64,000 bases of DNA, from contig NZ_SNWR01000001.1 of assembly GCF_004362215.1 (NCBI RefSeq), positions 1,302,001 to 1,366,000 of the forward strand, given 5' to 3'. Positions 24,346 through 32,479 of this stretch are shown here, in pieces (position 1 is the stretch's first letter; every line of letters begins with the position of its first letter). The notes below the pieces were generated by a model. The model did no database searches and was not told the origin of the DNA. It saw only the letters and a program-made list of their open reading frames with translations. This DNA is from Paractinoplanes brasiliensis (GTDB lineage: Bacteria > Actinomycetota > Actinomycetes > Mycobacteriales > Micromonosporaceae). A program made the translations under genes and the position numbers.

Positions 24346-25625
24346 GGCAGCACTCCCTTCGAGTCGATGGCGGCCTGGATCGACTCACGGAGCGAGTCCG
24401 CGGTCTGCCGCGGCTGGATGGAGGCCGGCGGGGACAGCTCGGCCGACACCACGGTCGACAGGTTCTGGTACGCCGGGGTCCGTGGCCGCGGCGCCGACGT
24501 CTTGAGCTCGTCGAGCAGCACGTCCTTCATCGGGTAGGCCTCGTTCATCGACGGGTCGTTGTAGACCGACTCGATGGACGGCGCCTGGCCCGACTTGGTG
24601 GCCAGGAACAGCTGGCTCTCCGGCCCCCGCAGGCAGCGGATCGCCTCGAAGGCCAGGTCCGGGTGTTTGCTGTAGGCGCTGACGGCCAGCTCGGACCCGC
24701 CGATGGTGGTCCTGCTCGGCTTGTCCGCGTCGATCGCCGGATAGCGGGCCCAGCCGACGTTCTTGGCCAGGTCGGGGGCCTCCTGCACCATCGACGCCCA
24801 GACGAACGGCCAGTTGAGCTGGAACGCGCCGCCGCCGGACTGGAACGCGCGGCGGACGTCGTCCTCGACCGCGTTCGAGAACGACGGGCTGGTCACACCA
24901 GCGGTCGCGAACGTCTTGAGCGTCTCCAGCGCCCGCACGGCGCCCTCGTCCATCACGGCCTTCTTACCGTCCTCGTCGACCACGTTGCCGTCGACGCTGG
25001 CGACCAGGCTGTTGTAGAGCACGACCAGGCCCTCGTACTGGGCGCCCATGGTCATCACCTGGTAGGTCTTGCCCTCGGCCTTGAGCTGCTGGGACATCTT
25101 GATCATTTCGTCCCAGGTCTTCGGCGGGTTCGGCACCAGGTCCTTGCGGTACCAGAGCAGCTGCACGTTGGTGTTGTTGGGCGCCGCGAACAGCTTGTCC
25201 TCGTACTGGGCGGCGGCGACCGCGGGTTCCAGCGTCTCGCTCTCCACCTCGTTCTTGAGTTCCCCGGTGACCTCCCGGATCCAGTCCGCGCTGGCGAACT
25301 CCTGGGTCCAGGTCACGTCCATGCCGAGGATGTCCATGCTGTCGTCCTTGGCCGCGAGCCGGCGGACCATCTGCACCCGCTGGTCGTCGGCCTGCCGCGG
25401 CAGGACCTGGTACGAGATCTTGTACTTGCCCGCCGCCTCCTGGTTGCACCGGTCGACGACGCTCTGCATGTTCTCGACGGGCGAGTTGTAGAAGTTGAGG
25501 ACGGGCACTCCCCCGTCATCGGATCCGCAGGCTGCCAACGGTGCCGTCAGGGCGATCGCGGCCCCCGCCGCAAGTGCCCGGACGCGCAGGGTGCGCCTCT
25601 GCGGATGTTGGTCGTTTGTCGCCAT
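24342..25625 (-). CDS. Extracellular solute-binding lipoprotein of a sugar ABC importer
   Basis: From ATG 25625, preceded by GGAGGG, the 427-residue protein begins with a basic segment and a lipoprotein signal ending in LAAC (RALAAGAAIALTAPLAACGSDD). The mature part is a family 1 (maltose-binding type) solute-binding protein (FAAPNNTNVQLLWYRKDLVPNPPKTWDEM, GAFQLNWPFVWASM). The longer frame to 25784 would place the start upstream of the palindrome and is rejected. It is the first gene of a binding protein-permease-permease-ATPase operon and probably the most regulated. Confidence 0.92.
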   Translation of the reverse strand: MATNDQHPQRRTLRVRALAAGAAIALTAPLAACGSDDGGVPVLNFYNSPVENMQSVVDRCNQEAAGKYKISYQVLPRQADDQRVQMVRRLAAKDDSMDILGMDVTWTQEFASADWIREVTGELKNEVESETLEPAVAAAQYEDKLFAAPNNTNVQLLWYRKDLVPNPPKTWDEMIKMSQQLKAEGKTYQVMTMGAQYEGLVVLYNSLVASVDGNVVDEDGKKAVMDEGAVRALETLKTFATAGVTSPSFSNAVEDDVRRAFQSGGGAFQLNWPFVWASMVQEAPDLAKNVGWARYPAIDADKPSRTTIGGSELAVSAYSKHPDLAFEAIRCLRGPESQLFLATKSGQAPSIESVYNDPSMNEAYPMKDVLLDELKTSAPRPRTPAYQNLSTVVSAELSPPASIQPRQTADSLRESIQAAIDSKGVLP

Positions 25626-25650
25626 TGACCCTCCATCCGGCCGGAAACGC

Positions 25651-25674
25651 GTCGAGTGATCGGGATCACTCGAC
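25651..25674. promoter_or_regulatory. Perfect 24-bp inverted repeat upstream of the sugar importer operon
   Basis: GTCGAGTGATC (25651-25661) and GATCACTCGAC (25664-25674) are perfect inverted repeats separated by GG. The site lies 26 bp upstream of the binding-protein start codon. A palindrome of this length and position is most simply an operator for a sugar-responsive repressor (LacI, GntR or ROK type), but no such gene is adjacent. Confidence 0.7.
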
Positions 25675-25807
25675 GGCCATGGTTGTCCTGCCCCAGGCGG
25701 TGCGGAAACAAACCAGTAATGCATCCGGAACGCGGACGGAGGGCGCGCGTTTAACCCCGTGACGCGGATGGGTACCCGCGTCACGCCGATCTACATAGGG
25801 GGATGAC

Positions 25808-26077
25808 ATGGCCGAGCCGCAGGTCACGCTGGATCCGCGCACGCTCAACGTGGTCGAGCAGAAGCTGCGCGGGCCGCTGGAGGATCAATTGACCTCAGCG
25901 CTGCAGGCCGCCACCGACAAGATCCGGCACTCGTACGCCGGGGAGAGCGTCGACGAGGTGACCGAGCAGCTGTTCGAGCGCACCAAGGCCGGGCTGCACC
26001 CGGACATCGCCGCCGGCTTCCACCCCGATCACGCCCAGTTGCGTCGCGTGGCCGAGGCCATCGTCACAGGTCACTGA
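25808..26077 (+). CDS. Small helical hypothetical protein (89 aa)
   Basis: AGGGGG lies just upstream of the ATG, with TACATA (25792-25797) as a possible -10. The protein is acidic and predicted helical (LEDQLTSALQAATDKIRHSYAGESVDEVTEQLFERTKAGLHPDI), with no membrane segment or cysteines. I do not recognise it. It may be an actinobacterial orphan; neighbours give no functional hint. Confidence 0.6.
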   Translation: MAEPQVTLDPRTLNVVEQKLRGPLEDQLTSALQAATDKIRHSYAGESVDEVTEQLFERTKAGLHPDIAAGFHPDHAQLRRVAEAIVTGH

Positions 26078-26185
26078 CGATCGCCCGGATCGTGTCCATC
26101 GCCTTGAGGCGGTCGGCGCCCTCACCGAGGCCACGATCCGGGAGGATCAGCTCATCAAGACCGTCGCATCGCCTCACCCTGCCAG

Positions 26186-26755
26186 TCAGGGCCGCAACGC
26201 CGCCAGCACATGATCGGCCAGCGCGTCGGCGTACTCCGCGTCCAGCGGGCCGTTGCGCAGTTGCCACCGATGGAAGACCGGCCCGAACATCAGCTCAACG
26301 GCAAGGTCAAGATCTGCCCCCGTACGGATCTGACCCTGCTCACGGGCGGCGGCAAGGCGATCCCGTACGGCGTGCAACTGCGGCCGCAGCAAGCGATCAC
26401 GTACCTGTTCGGCGAGGTCGTCGTCGGTGAGCATCTCGACGGTCAGCGCCCGCGTCGTCGCCGAGAGCCGGGGGTCGCCGAACTCGGCCACCGTGGCGCG
26501 CACGACCTGGCGCAGGTCGGCCTCGAGGTCGCCGCTGTCCGGCAGCGCCATGGGCATCGCCTGCTCGGCCAGCGCCTCCAGCACCACCTCGCCCTTGCGC
26601 CGCCACCAGCGATAGATCGTCTGCTTGCCGACGCCGGCGCGGGCGGCGATGGCCTCGATCGTCACCTTGGCGTAGTCGGTCTCGGCCAGCAGGGCCAGCG
26701 TCGCGTCGAGGATCGCGCGGCGGGACTGTTCGTTACGGCGGGCGGCAGCGGGCAC
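26186..26755 (-). CDS. TetR-family transcriptional repressor
   Basis: From GTG 26755 the protein has 189 residues. The N-terminal helix-turn-helix is clear (RRAILDATLALLAETDYAKVTIEAIAARAGVGKQTIYRWWRRKGEVVLEAL), followed by a ligand-binding helical domain. A TAGGAT hexamer on its strand starts 13 nt before this GTG, which supports it over the upstream ATG at 26833; that longer frame would read through the promoter region. It is divergent from the glycosyltransferase gene, with two palindromes between them, so it very likely represses both. Confidence 0.9.
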   Translation of the reverse strand: MPAAARRNEQSRRAILDATLALLAETDYAKVTIEAIAARAGVGKQTIYRWWRRKGEVVLEALAEQAMPMALPDSGDLEADLRQVVRATVAEFGDPRLSATTRALTVEMLTDDDLAEQVRDRLLRPQLHAVRDRLAAAREQGQIRTGADLDLAVELMFGPVFHRWQLRNGPLDAEYADALADHVLAALRP

Positions 26756-26762
26756 GGGGTCG

Positions 26763-26768
26763 ATCCTA
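26763..26768 (-). promoter_or_regulatory. Candidate -10 element (TAGGAT) of the tetR gene
   Basis: On the reverse strand TAGGAT begins 13 nt before the GTG at 26755. The first palindrome (26778-26795) would cover its -35 region, giving autorepression. Confidence 0.5.
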
Positions 26769-26777
26769 TCGCACGCG

Positions 26778-26795
26778 AGACGAGACGTCTCGTCT
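26778..26795. promoter_or_regulatory. TetR operator 1: perfect 18-bp palindrome
   Basis: AGACGAGAC followed directly by its reverse complement GTCTCGTCT. The site abuts the TTGACA -35 hexamer of the glycosyltransferase promoter and overlaps the -35 region of the tetR promoter. Confidence 0.75.
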
Positions 26796-26824
26796 TGACA
26801 CCCAGGCGAGACGATACGTAGCGT
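26795..26824 (+). promoter_or_regulatory. Promoter of the glycosyltransferase gene (TTGACA / TAGCGT)
   Basis: TTGACA (26795-26800) and TAGCGT (26819-26824) are separated by 18 bp. The -10 hexamer begins 13 nt before the ATG at 26832, so the transcript would be leaderless. Both hexamers fall within or beside the two palindromes. Confidence 0.7.
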
Positions 26825-26829
26825 CTCGC
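26806..26829. promoter_or_regulatory. TetR operator 2: near-perfect palindrome over the -10 region
   Basis: GCGAGACG and CGTCTCGC are perfect arms around the self-complementary core TACGTA, with a single mismatched pair. It shares the CGAGAC motif with operator 1 and spans the -10 element and transcription start of the glycosyltransferase gene. Confidence 0.7.
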
Positions 26830-26831
26830 TC

Positions 26832-27992
26832 ATGGCTCATATCGCGATGGTCAGCATCCCGTTCCACGGTCACGTCAACCCGAGCGCCGAGGTCATCCGG
26901 GCACTGGTCGCCCGCGGCCACCGCGTCACCTACGCCAACGACCCCCGCTTCGCGTCCGCGGTCGCCGCCATGGGGGCCGAACTCAAGCCGTACGCCTCGA
27001 AACTGCCTGCCAACGACGACGACTGGGCCGGGGATGCGATCGACCAGCTCACGCTCTTCCTCGACGACGCGATCGCGATGCTGCCGCAACTGCGCGACGC
27101 GTACGCCACCGACCGCCCCGACCTGTTCCTCTACGACATCGCCGGCGCGCCCGCCCGCCTGCTGGGCGAGCAGTGGGGCATCCCCGCCGTCCAGCTCTCC
27201 CCCACGTACGTGGCCTGGGAGGGCTACGAGCAGGAGATGGCCCCGATGATCGACCAGATGCGGGCCGACCCGCGCGGGGCCGCCTACTACGACCGGTTCG
27301 CGGCGTGGCTCGCCTCGGAGAACTCGTCCGCGAGGGACAGCCTGTCGTTCCAGGGCCGCCCGAGCCGTGGCCTGGTGCTCATCCCCCGCGCCCTGCAGCC
27401 CGGCGCCGACCGTGTCGACCCGGCCGTCTTCGACTTCGTCGGCCCCGTCCTCGGCGACCGGGGCTCATGGTCGCGCCCCGCCGGCGCCGAGAAGGTCCTG
27501 CTCGTCTCGCTGGGCTCCGCCTTCACCAACCACCCTGCCTTCTACCGCCGCTGCGTCGAGGCCTTCGGCGCCCTGCCCGGCTGGCACACCGTCCTGCAGA
27601 TCGGCGACCGCGTCGACCCCGTCGCGCTGGGCGACGTGCCCACCTCGATCGAGGTGCACTCCTGGGTCCCCCAGCTGGCCGTCCTCGAGCAGGCCGACGC
27701 CTTCCTGACCCACGCCGGCATGGGCGGCGCGAGCGAGGGCCTCTACTGCGGGGTCCCCATGATCGCCGCCCCGCAGGCCGCCGACCAGTTCACCAACGCC
27801 GACCAGCTGACCGCCCTGGGCGTGGCCCACAGAATCGACCTCGAAACCGCAACCCCGGCCGAGCTCCGCGACCACCTGCTGGCCCTGACCACCGACACCG
27901 CCGTCCAGGCCCGCTGCGCCGCCCTCAAGCAGCAACTCCACACCGAGGGCGGCGCGCACCGAGCAGCCGACCTCATCGAAAAGATGCTGTGA
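26832..27992 (+). CDS. MGT-family (macrolide) glycosyltransferase
   Basis: The 386-residue GT-B, GT1-family enzyme has an acceptor-binding N-terminal domain (MVSIPFHGHVNPSAEVI) and a nucleotide-sugar-binding C-terminal domain (HSWVPQLAVLEQADAF, HAGMGGASEGLYCGVPMIAAPQAADQFTNA). This is the MGT/OleD-like group that glycosylates and inactivates macrolides and other phenolic or polyketide compounds. No biosynthetic cluster adjoins it, and it is tightly placed under a divergent TetR repressor, so an inducible detoxification or self-resistance role is more likely than a biosynthetic one. The actual acceptor is unknown. Confidence 0.88.
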   Translation: MAHIAMVSIPFHGHVNPSAEVIRALVARGHRVTYANDPRFASAVAAMGAELKPYASKLPANDDDWAGDAIDQLTLFLDDAIAMLPQLRDAYATDRPDLFLYDIAGAPARLLGEQWGIPAVQLSPTYVAWEGYEQEMAPMIDQMRADPRGAAYYDRFAAWLASENSSARDSLSFQGRPSRGLVLIPRALQPGADRVDPAVFDFVGPVLGDRGSWSRPAGAEKVLLVSLGSAFTNHPAFYRRCVEAFGALPGWHTVLQIGDRVDPVALGDVPTSIEVHSWVPQLAVLEQADAFLTHAGMGGASEGLYCGVPMIAAPQAADQFTNADQLTALGVAHRIDLETATPAELRDHLLALTTDTAVQARCAALKQQLHTEGGAHRAADLIEKML

Positions 27993-28039
27993 CGGTGCTT
28001 ACTGACGACGCCGCAGCGGCGCCGGTGGATCGGGGAAGA

Positions 28040-29302
28040 TCACTGCTCGGCGCGGCGCAACCTGCCGGCGGCGGCGAGCTCGGTGATGACGGCGTTCAGC
28101 TCGCCGATCTCCTCGTCGCTGTTGGCCGCGGTGATCTGGGCCCGGAAGCCGACCTGGCCGCGGGGAACCAGGGGGTACGCGGCCAGCGTGACGTAGATGC
28201 CGCGGTCCCACAGCAGCCGGCCGACGACGTCGATGTCCTCACCCTCGGCCAGCGGCAGCTCGATCACCGGCGTGCTGCCGGTGTTCGGGGTGAAGACGCC
28301 CAGGCCGCGGACGTGGTCGAGCACCGTCATGGTCTTGCGGTACAGGTCGGCCCGGATGTCGTCGCCGCGCTTCTCGTTGAGGTCGAGACCGGCGTTGACG
28401 GTGGCCAGCGACGCGGTCGGGGCGGGGCCCGAGTACAGGTACGGCGGGGCCGAGACCTTGAGGTGGTTCTTGAGCCAGGTCGGCAGGGCCAGGAAGGCCA
28501 GCAGCGACGAGTACGACTTGGAGAAGCCGCCCACGAGCACGACGTTGTCGTACGTCTCGCCCGAGTACTTGACGATCGCGTTGCCCTTGAGGCCGTACGG
28601 GCTCTTCTCGTGGGCGGCCCGCTCGCCGATCACGCCGAAGCCGTGCGCGTCGTCGACGTAGAGCAGGGCGCCGTACTCGCGGGCCACGGCGGCGAACGCC
28701 TTCAGGTCGGGCGCGTTGCCGGTCATGCTGTTGACGCCGTCCATCGCCACGACCTTCTGCACCCCGGCCGGGGCCGCCTTGAGCAGCTCCCGCAGGTGCT
28801 CGTGGTCGTTGGCGCGGAACCGCTGCACGGTGGCGCCGAGCCCACGGGCGTACACGGAACCGTCGTAGATCGTCTTGTGGGCCTGCGCGTCGAGGAAGAT
28901 CACGCCCTTGCCCGCCAGGATCGGCAGCACCGACATGTGGATGTGCGTGATGGTCGGCAGGACCAGGGTGTCGGGGGCGTCGAGCAGGGCGGTCAGCCTC
29001 TCCTCGATCTGGGGGTAGAGGGCGGGGTTGCCGAGCAGGCGCGACCAGCTCGGGTGGGTGCCCCAGCGCGCGACCTCGGGGGCGATCGCGTCCATGATCT
29101 CGGGCTCCAGGTCGAAGCCGAGGTAGTTGCAGGACGCGAAGTCGGCCAGCCAGTGGTCGCCGACCCGGATACGACGGCCCTTGATCTCTTCGATCGTGGC
29201 GTCGTACATCGGGTTGCCGCCGCGCAGCCGCTCGAGGTCGGCCCACCGTCCGTCACGCTGGACGAACTGGAGGCCGTCACCGGCGAGGGAAGCGTCGTTC
29301 AT
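28040..29302 (-). CDS. PLP-dependent alpha-oxoamine synthase-like aminotransferase
   Basis: The 420-residue protein is a fold-type I PLP enzyme of the alpha-oxoamine synthase group (8-amino-7-oxononanoate synthase, serine palmitoyltransferase, CqsA). FASCNYLGFDLEPEI, HIHMSVLPIL, VDDAHGFGVIGERG-like VDDAHGFGVIGERA, and GGFSKSYSSL with the probable PLP lysine (GFSK) are present. These enzymes condense an amino acid with an acyl-CoA. GAAAGGA precedes the ATG. It lies 43 bp downstream of a GGDEF-EAL gene on the same strand, so the two probably form an operon. No biotin or sphingolipid genes are nearby. Confidence 0.82.
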   Translation of the reverse strand: MNDASLAGDGLQFVQRDGRWADLERLRGGNPMYDATIEEIKGRRIRVGDHWLADFASCNYLGFDLEPEIMDAIAPEVARWGTHPSWSRLLGNPALYPQIEERLTALLDAPDTLVLPTITHIHMSVLPILAGKGVIFLDAQAHKTIYDGSVYARGLGATVQRFRANDHEHLRELLKAAPAGVQKVVAMDGVNSMTGNAPDLKAFAAVAREYGALLYVDDAHGFGVIGERAAHEKSPYGLKGNAIVKYSGETYDNVVLVGGFSKSYSSLLAFLALPTWLKNHLKVSAPPYLYSGPAPTASLATVNAGLDLNEKRGDDIRADLYRKTMTVLDHVRGLGVFTPNTGSTPVIELPLAEGEDIDVVGRLLWDRGIYVTLAAYPLVPRGQVGFRAQITAANSDEEIGELNAVITELAAAGRLRRAEQ

Positions 29303-29345
29303 GGTTTTCCTTTCGGGGGCGTTACCGGGGTGATGGCAGGAACGT

Positions 29346-32300
29346 TCAGTGCGAGAGCGCGGCGTGCCGGTTGTGCAGGTAGACCTGGAACTCGTCCGAG
29401 GTGATCGGCTTGGAGAACAGGTAGCCCTGCCCGTACGAGCAGCCCATCTCCTGGAGGGCGGCGCGGTGCCCGTCGAGCTCGATGCCCTCGGCCACGACGG
29501 CCAGGTCGAGCGTGCGGGCCAGGTTGACGATGGTCTCGACCAGCGCCATCTGCTGCCGGCTGTCGAGGATGTCGTCGATGAACGACTTGTCGATCTTGAG
29601 GACGTCGACCGGCATCTGGCTCAGGTAGCTCAGCGAGGAGTAGCCGGTGCCGAAGTCGTCGATGGCGATCCGGACGCCCATCGAACGTAGCTCGCCGAGG
29701 TCGCGCCACACCTGGTCGGCGTCGTGCAGCACCAGGCTCTCGGTGACCTCCAGCAGCAGCCACTCGGGCCGCGCGCCGGTCCCGGCGAGCACCGCGCGCA
29801 CCTCGTCGACGAACCCGGGCGTACGGAACTGCCGGGCCGAGACGTTCACGCTGACGTACCGCATGTTGCCGCCGGCCTCGGTGTGCCGCCACTCGGCGAA
29901 GGTGCGCAACGCCTCACGAAGCACCCAGCCGCCGATCGCGACGACCGAGCCGTTCTCCTCGGAGAGCTCGATGAACTCGTTCGGGCCGAGCAGGCCGCGG
30001 GCCGGGTGCTGCCAGCGCACGAGCGCCTCCAGCCCGGCCACCTCACCGGTCGGCAGGTCGACGATCGGCTGGAACCGCAGGCGCATCTGCCCGCCCTCGA
30101 CGGCCTCGTTGAGCGCCGAGCGCATCTCGAGCCGGCGCATCATCGCCTCGTGCATCTGGTCCCGGTACCGCTGCCAGGTGTTCTTGCCCTCGGTTTTGGC
30201 CCCGTACATCGCCACGTCCGCGCGGCGCAGCAGCTCGCTGATCCCGGTCGCCTCGGCGCTGGTCGCGAGGCCGACGCTGGCGGCGCCGTTGACCAGGTGA
30301 GTGGCGCCGGTGGCGTCGGTGACCTCGATCGGCTGGGCCAGCACGGCCACGATCAGCTCGGCGACCCGCTCCGCCTCGTCGCTGCCGCCGACGTGGTCGA
30401 TGAGCACGGCGAACTCGTCGCCGCCGGTGCGGGCCACGGTGTTCAGCGGCCCGACGGCCTCACTGATCCGCCGGCCGGCGACGGTCAGCAACTGGTCGCC
30501 GGCGGCGTGCCCGAGGGAGTCGTTGACCTCCTTGAAGTCGTCGAGGTCGACGAAGAGGACGGCCACCTCGTGCCCGCGCTCGGCGGCGTACGTGGCCGCG
30601 TGCTCGAGCCGGTTCTGGAACAGGGCGCGGTTGGCCAGGCCGGTCAGCGCGTCGTGGTACGCCTGGTGGGCCAGGTCGCTCTCGAGGCGGCGCCGCTCGG
30701 TGACGTCGCGGATCGTGACGACCAGGCCGTCCACCGCCGGGTCGTCGCGCAGGTCGCGGCAGGTGCACTCGACCTGCAGCAGCAGGTCGTCGCCGGAGAT
30801 CGCGGTCAGGTCGACGCCGTCGCGGGAGCCCCGGCCGTCGCGCACCTGGTCGAGCAGGGAACGCAGCTCGGCGTGGTCGGTGGCGGCGATGAGCCGCGAC
30901 AACGGCAGGCCGGCCAGGTCCGTACGGCCGAACACGGGCAGGGCGGAGGGGCTGGCGTACCGGATGGTCTCGTCGTCGCCGACGATCAGGATCACGTCGG
31001 AGGCGCTCTGGATCAGCGCGCGGAAGTAGTCCTCGCTGCTGCGCCGGTTCACCTCGTCGGTCAGGTTGATGCGCTCGACGGCCATGGTGCCCTGCGCCAT
31101 CAGCGCTTCGAACAGCGGCTCGACCACGGTCAGCAGCCCTTCGTCACCGGCCAGGTAGACCTGGTGGTGGCGGGACGGGCCGTCGGCGGTGCGGCCCGCC
31201 GCGATCGACTCGGCCCGCAGTGCCTGGTCGAAGCCGCCCAGCTCGGCGCGGACCGCTTCGGGCAGGTCGGCGACCCGGACCCGGCCGGTGGACATCACGC
31301 CGGTCGGCATGCCCGGGTCGGCGTCGACGCCGAGCATGTGGAATCGGTAGTCCTCGCCGGCCGGCACGATGTCGGCGATGGCACGGCGCAGGGCTGCGCC
31401 GGCCTCCAGGACACTGCGGGCCGCCACCAGGTCGGCGCCGGTGAGGCGCAGGGTGCGCTCCCGGGCCGCGGTCTCGCGCTGCGACTGCATCAAACCGGCG
31501 ACACGGGCGATGACCAGCAGGAACATGACGCCGGAGGCGGTAGCGATCATCAGGGCGTCCTTGACCTCGCCGGCCAGGTGCTCGATGAACAGGACGGCCG
31601 GGGCGATCAGCGCGGCGGCCGACATCAGGGCCAGGCGGCCGCCGGCGGGAACCTGGGCGGCGCGCTCGGTGTGGGTCAGGTCGCGCATGGACGGGTGCAG
31701 GGCCGACATCGCGATGGCGGTGTAGAACAGCACCCAGCCGGCGTCGACCGGGCCGCCCACCTCCCAGCTGCCGGCGAGCTGCCGCAGGCCGTAGAGCACA
31801 TCGGTGATCAGCAGGCTCGTACCGCCGACGACCAGGACGGTCAGCGCGACCGGCTTGCGGCCGCCCGCGGTCAGCAGGCGCGCGAACATGGCCAGCGCCA
31901 GCACGTCACCGAGCGGGTAGCCGACCGAGACCGCCTTCTCGAGGAACGTCAGGTCGGTGTCGTGCACGTACGGCGAGATCAGGAAGACCCAGAAGAGCAG
32001 GCCCAGACCGGCCGTGGGCACCAGCGCGTCGAGCAGGGCGGCGCGGTTGCCGGTGCCCGAACGGGCGCGGATGAAGATCAGCAGCGCGCCGGCCAGCATC
32101 GGGTAGACGAGCAGATAGAACAGGTCGGCCGGCGACGGGAACGGGTTCGCCATGCCGAGGAAGTCGGTCTGGATGTTGAAGGTGGTGTCGCCCAGGGTGA
32201 AGCTGGCGACCACGGCCGACAACAGGTACCAGGGCAGCCGCCGCGACGGCTGGTGCACCCGGATGCCGACCAGCACCATGGCCGCGGCCGAGAAGCCGAT

Positions 32301-32402
32301 CGTGGCCCACGTGTACATGGCGTACTGCGGCAAGGCGTAGAAGACGACGGTGAGGGCGACGACCCAGGCGCCGAAGCACACCTGTAAGCGCTTGGCCGGC
32401 AT
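29346..32402 (-). CDS. Membrane-bound dual GGDEF-EAL c-di-GMP turnover protein with PAS domain
   Basis: The 1018-residue protein has about nine N-terminal helices (residues 5-310), a helical segment, a PAS domain (about 460-580, FRALIQSASDVILIVGDDETIRYASPSALPVFG), a GGDEF domain with intact RTGGDEF and DDFKEVNDSLGH, and an EAL domain with GLEALVRWQHP, the conserved VTES, DDFGTGYSSLSYLSQMP and the C-terminal GYLFSKPI. Both catalytic signatures are intact, so it may make and degrade cyclic di-GMP. The start at 32402 has no clear ribosome-binding site. It precedes the oxoamine synthase gene. Confidence 0.9.
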   Translation of the reverse strand: MPAKRLQVCFGAWVVALTVVFYALPQYAMYTWATIGFSAAAMVLVGIRVHQPSRRLPWYLLSAVVASFTLGDTTFNIQTDFLGMANPFPSPADLFYLLVYPMLAGALLIFIRARSGTGNRAALLDALVPTAGLGLLFWVFLISPYVHDTDLTFLEKAVSVGYPLGDVLALAMFARLLTAGGRKPVALTVLVVGGTSLLITDVLYGLRQLAGSWEVGGPVDAGWVLFYTAIAMSALHPSMRDLTHTERAAQVPAGGRLALMSAAALIAPAVLFIEHLAGEVKDALMIATASGVMFLLVIARVAGLMQSQRETAARERTLRLTGADLVAARSVLEAGAALRRAIADIVPAGEDYRFHMLGVDADPGMPTGVMSTGRVRVADLPEAVRAELGGFDQALRAESIAAGRTADGPSRHHQVYLAGDEGLLTVVEPLFEALMAQGTMAVERINLTDEVNRRSSEDYFRALIQSASDVILIVGDDETIRYASPSALPVFGRTDLAGLPLSRLIAATDHAELRSLLDQVRDGRGSRDGVDLTAISGDDLLLQVECTCRDLRDDPAVDGLVVTIRDVTERRRLESDLAHQAYHDALTGLANRALFQNRLEHAATYAAERGHEVAVLFVDLDDFKEVNDSLGHAAGDQLLTVAGRRISEAVGPLNTVARTGGDEFAVLIDHVGGSDEAERVAELIVAVLAQPIEVTDATGATHLVNGAASVGLATSAEATGISELLRRADVAMYGAKTEGKNTWQRYRDQMHEAMMRRLEMRSALNEAVEGGQMRLRFQPIVDLPTGEVAGLEALVRWQHPARGLLGPNEFIELSEENGSVVAIGGWVLREALRTFAEWRHTEAGGNMRYVSVNVSARQFRTPGFVDEVRAVLAGTGARPEWLLLEVTESLVLHDADQVWRDLGELRSMGVRIAIDDFGTGYSSLSYLSQMPVDVLKIDKSFIDDILDSRQQMALVETIVNLARTLDLAVVAEGIELDGHRAALQEMGCSYGQGYLFSKPITSDEFQVYLHNRHAALSH

Positions 32403-32479
32403 TCGTGCTCCGATCCGTCCGCGGGTTTCGGTTGAGCCCCACTGATCGGCATCCGGTCACGCTTGTTGAGGGGCGAGCG

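Noticed and set aside
26064..26165. Reverse-strand fragment ending in DRLKAMDTIRAIVSDL downstream of the tetR gene
   Set aside because: The sequence looks protein-like for about 30 codons but lacks a start and overlaps the end of the small gene at 25808. It may be a remnant; not supportable as a gene.
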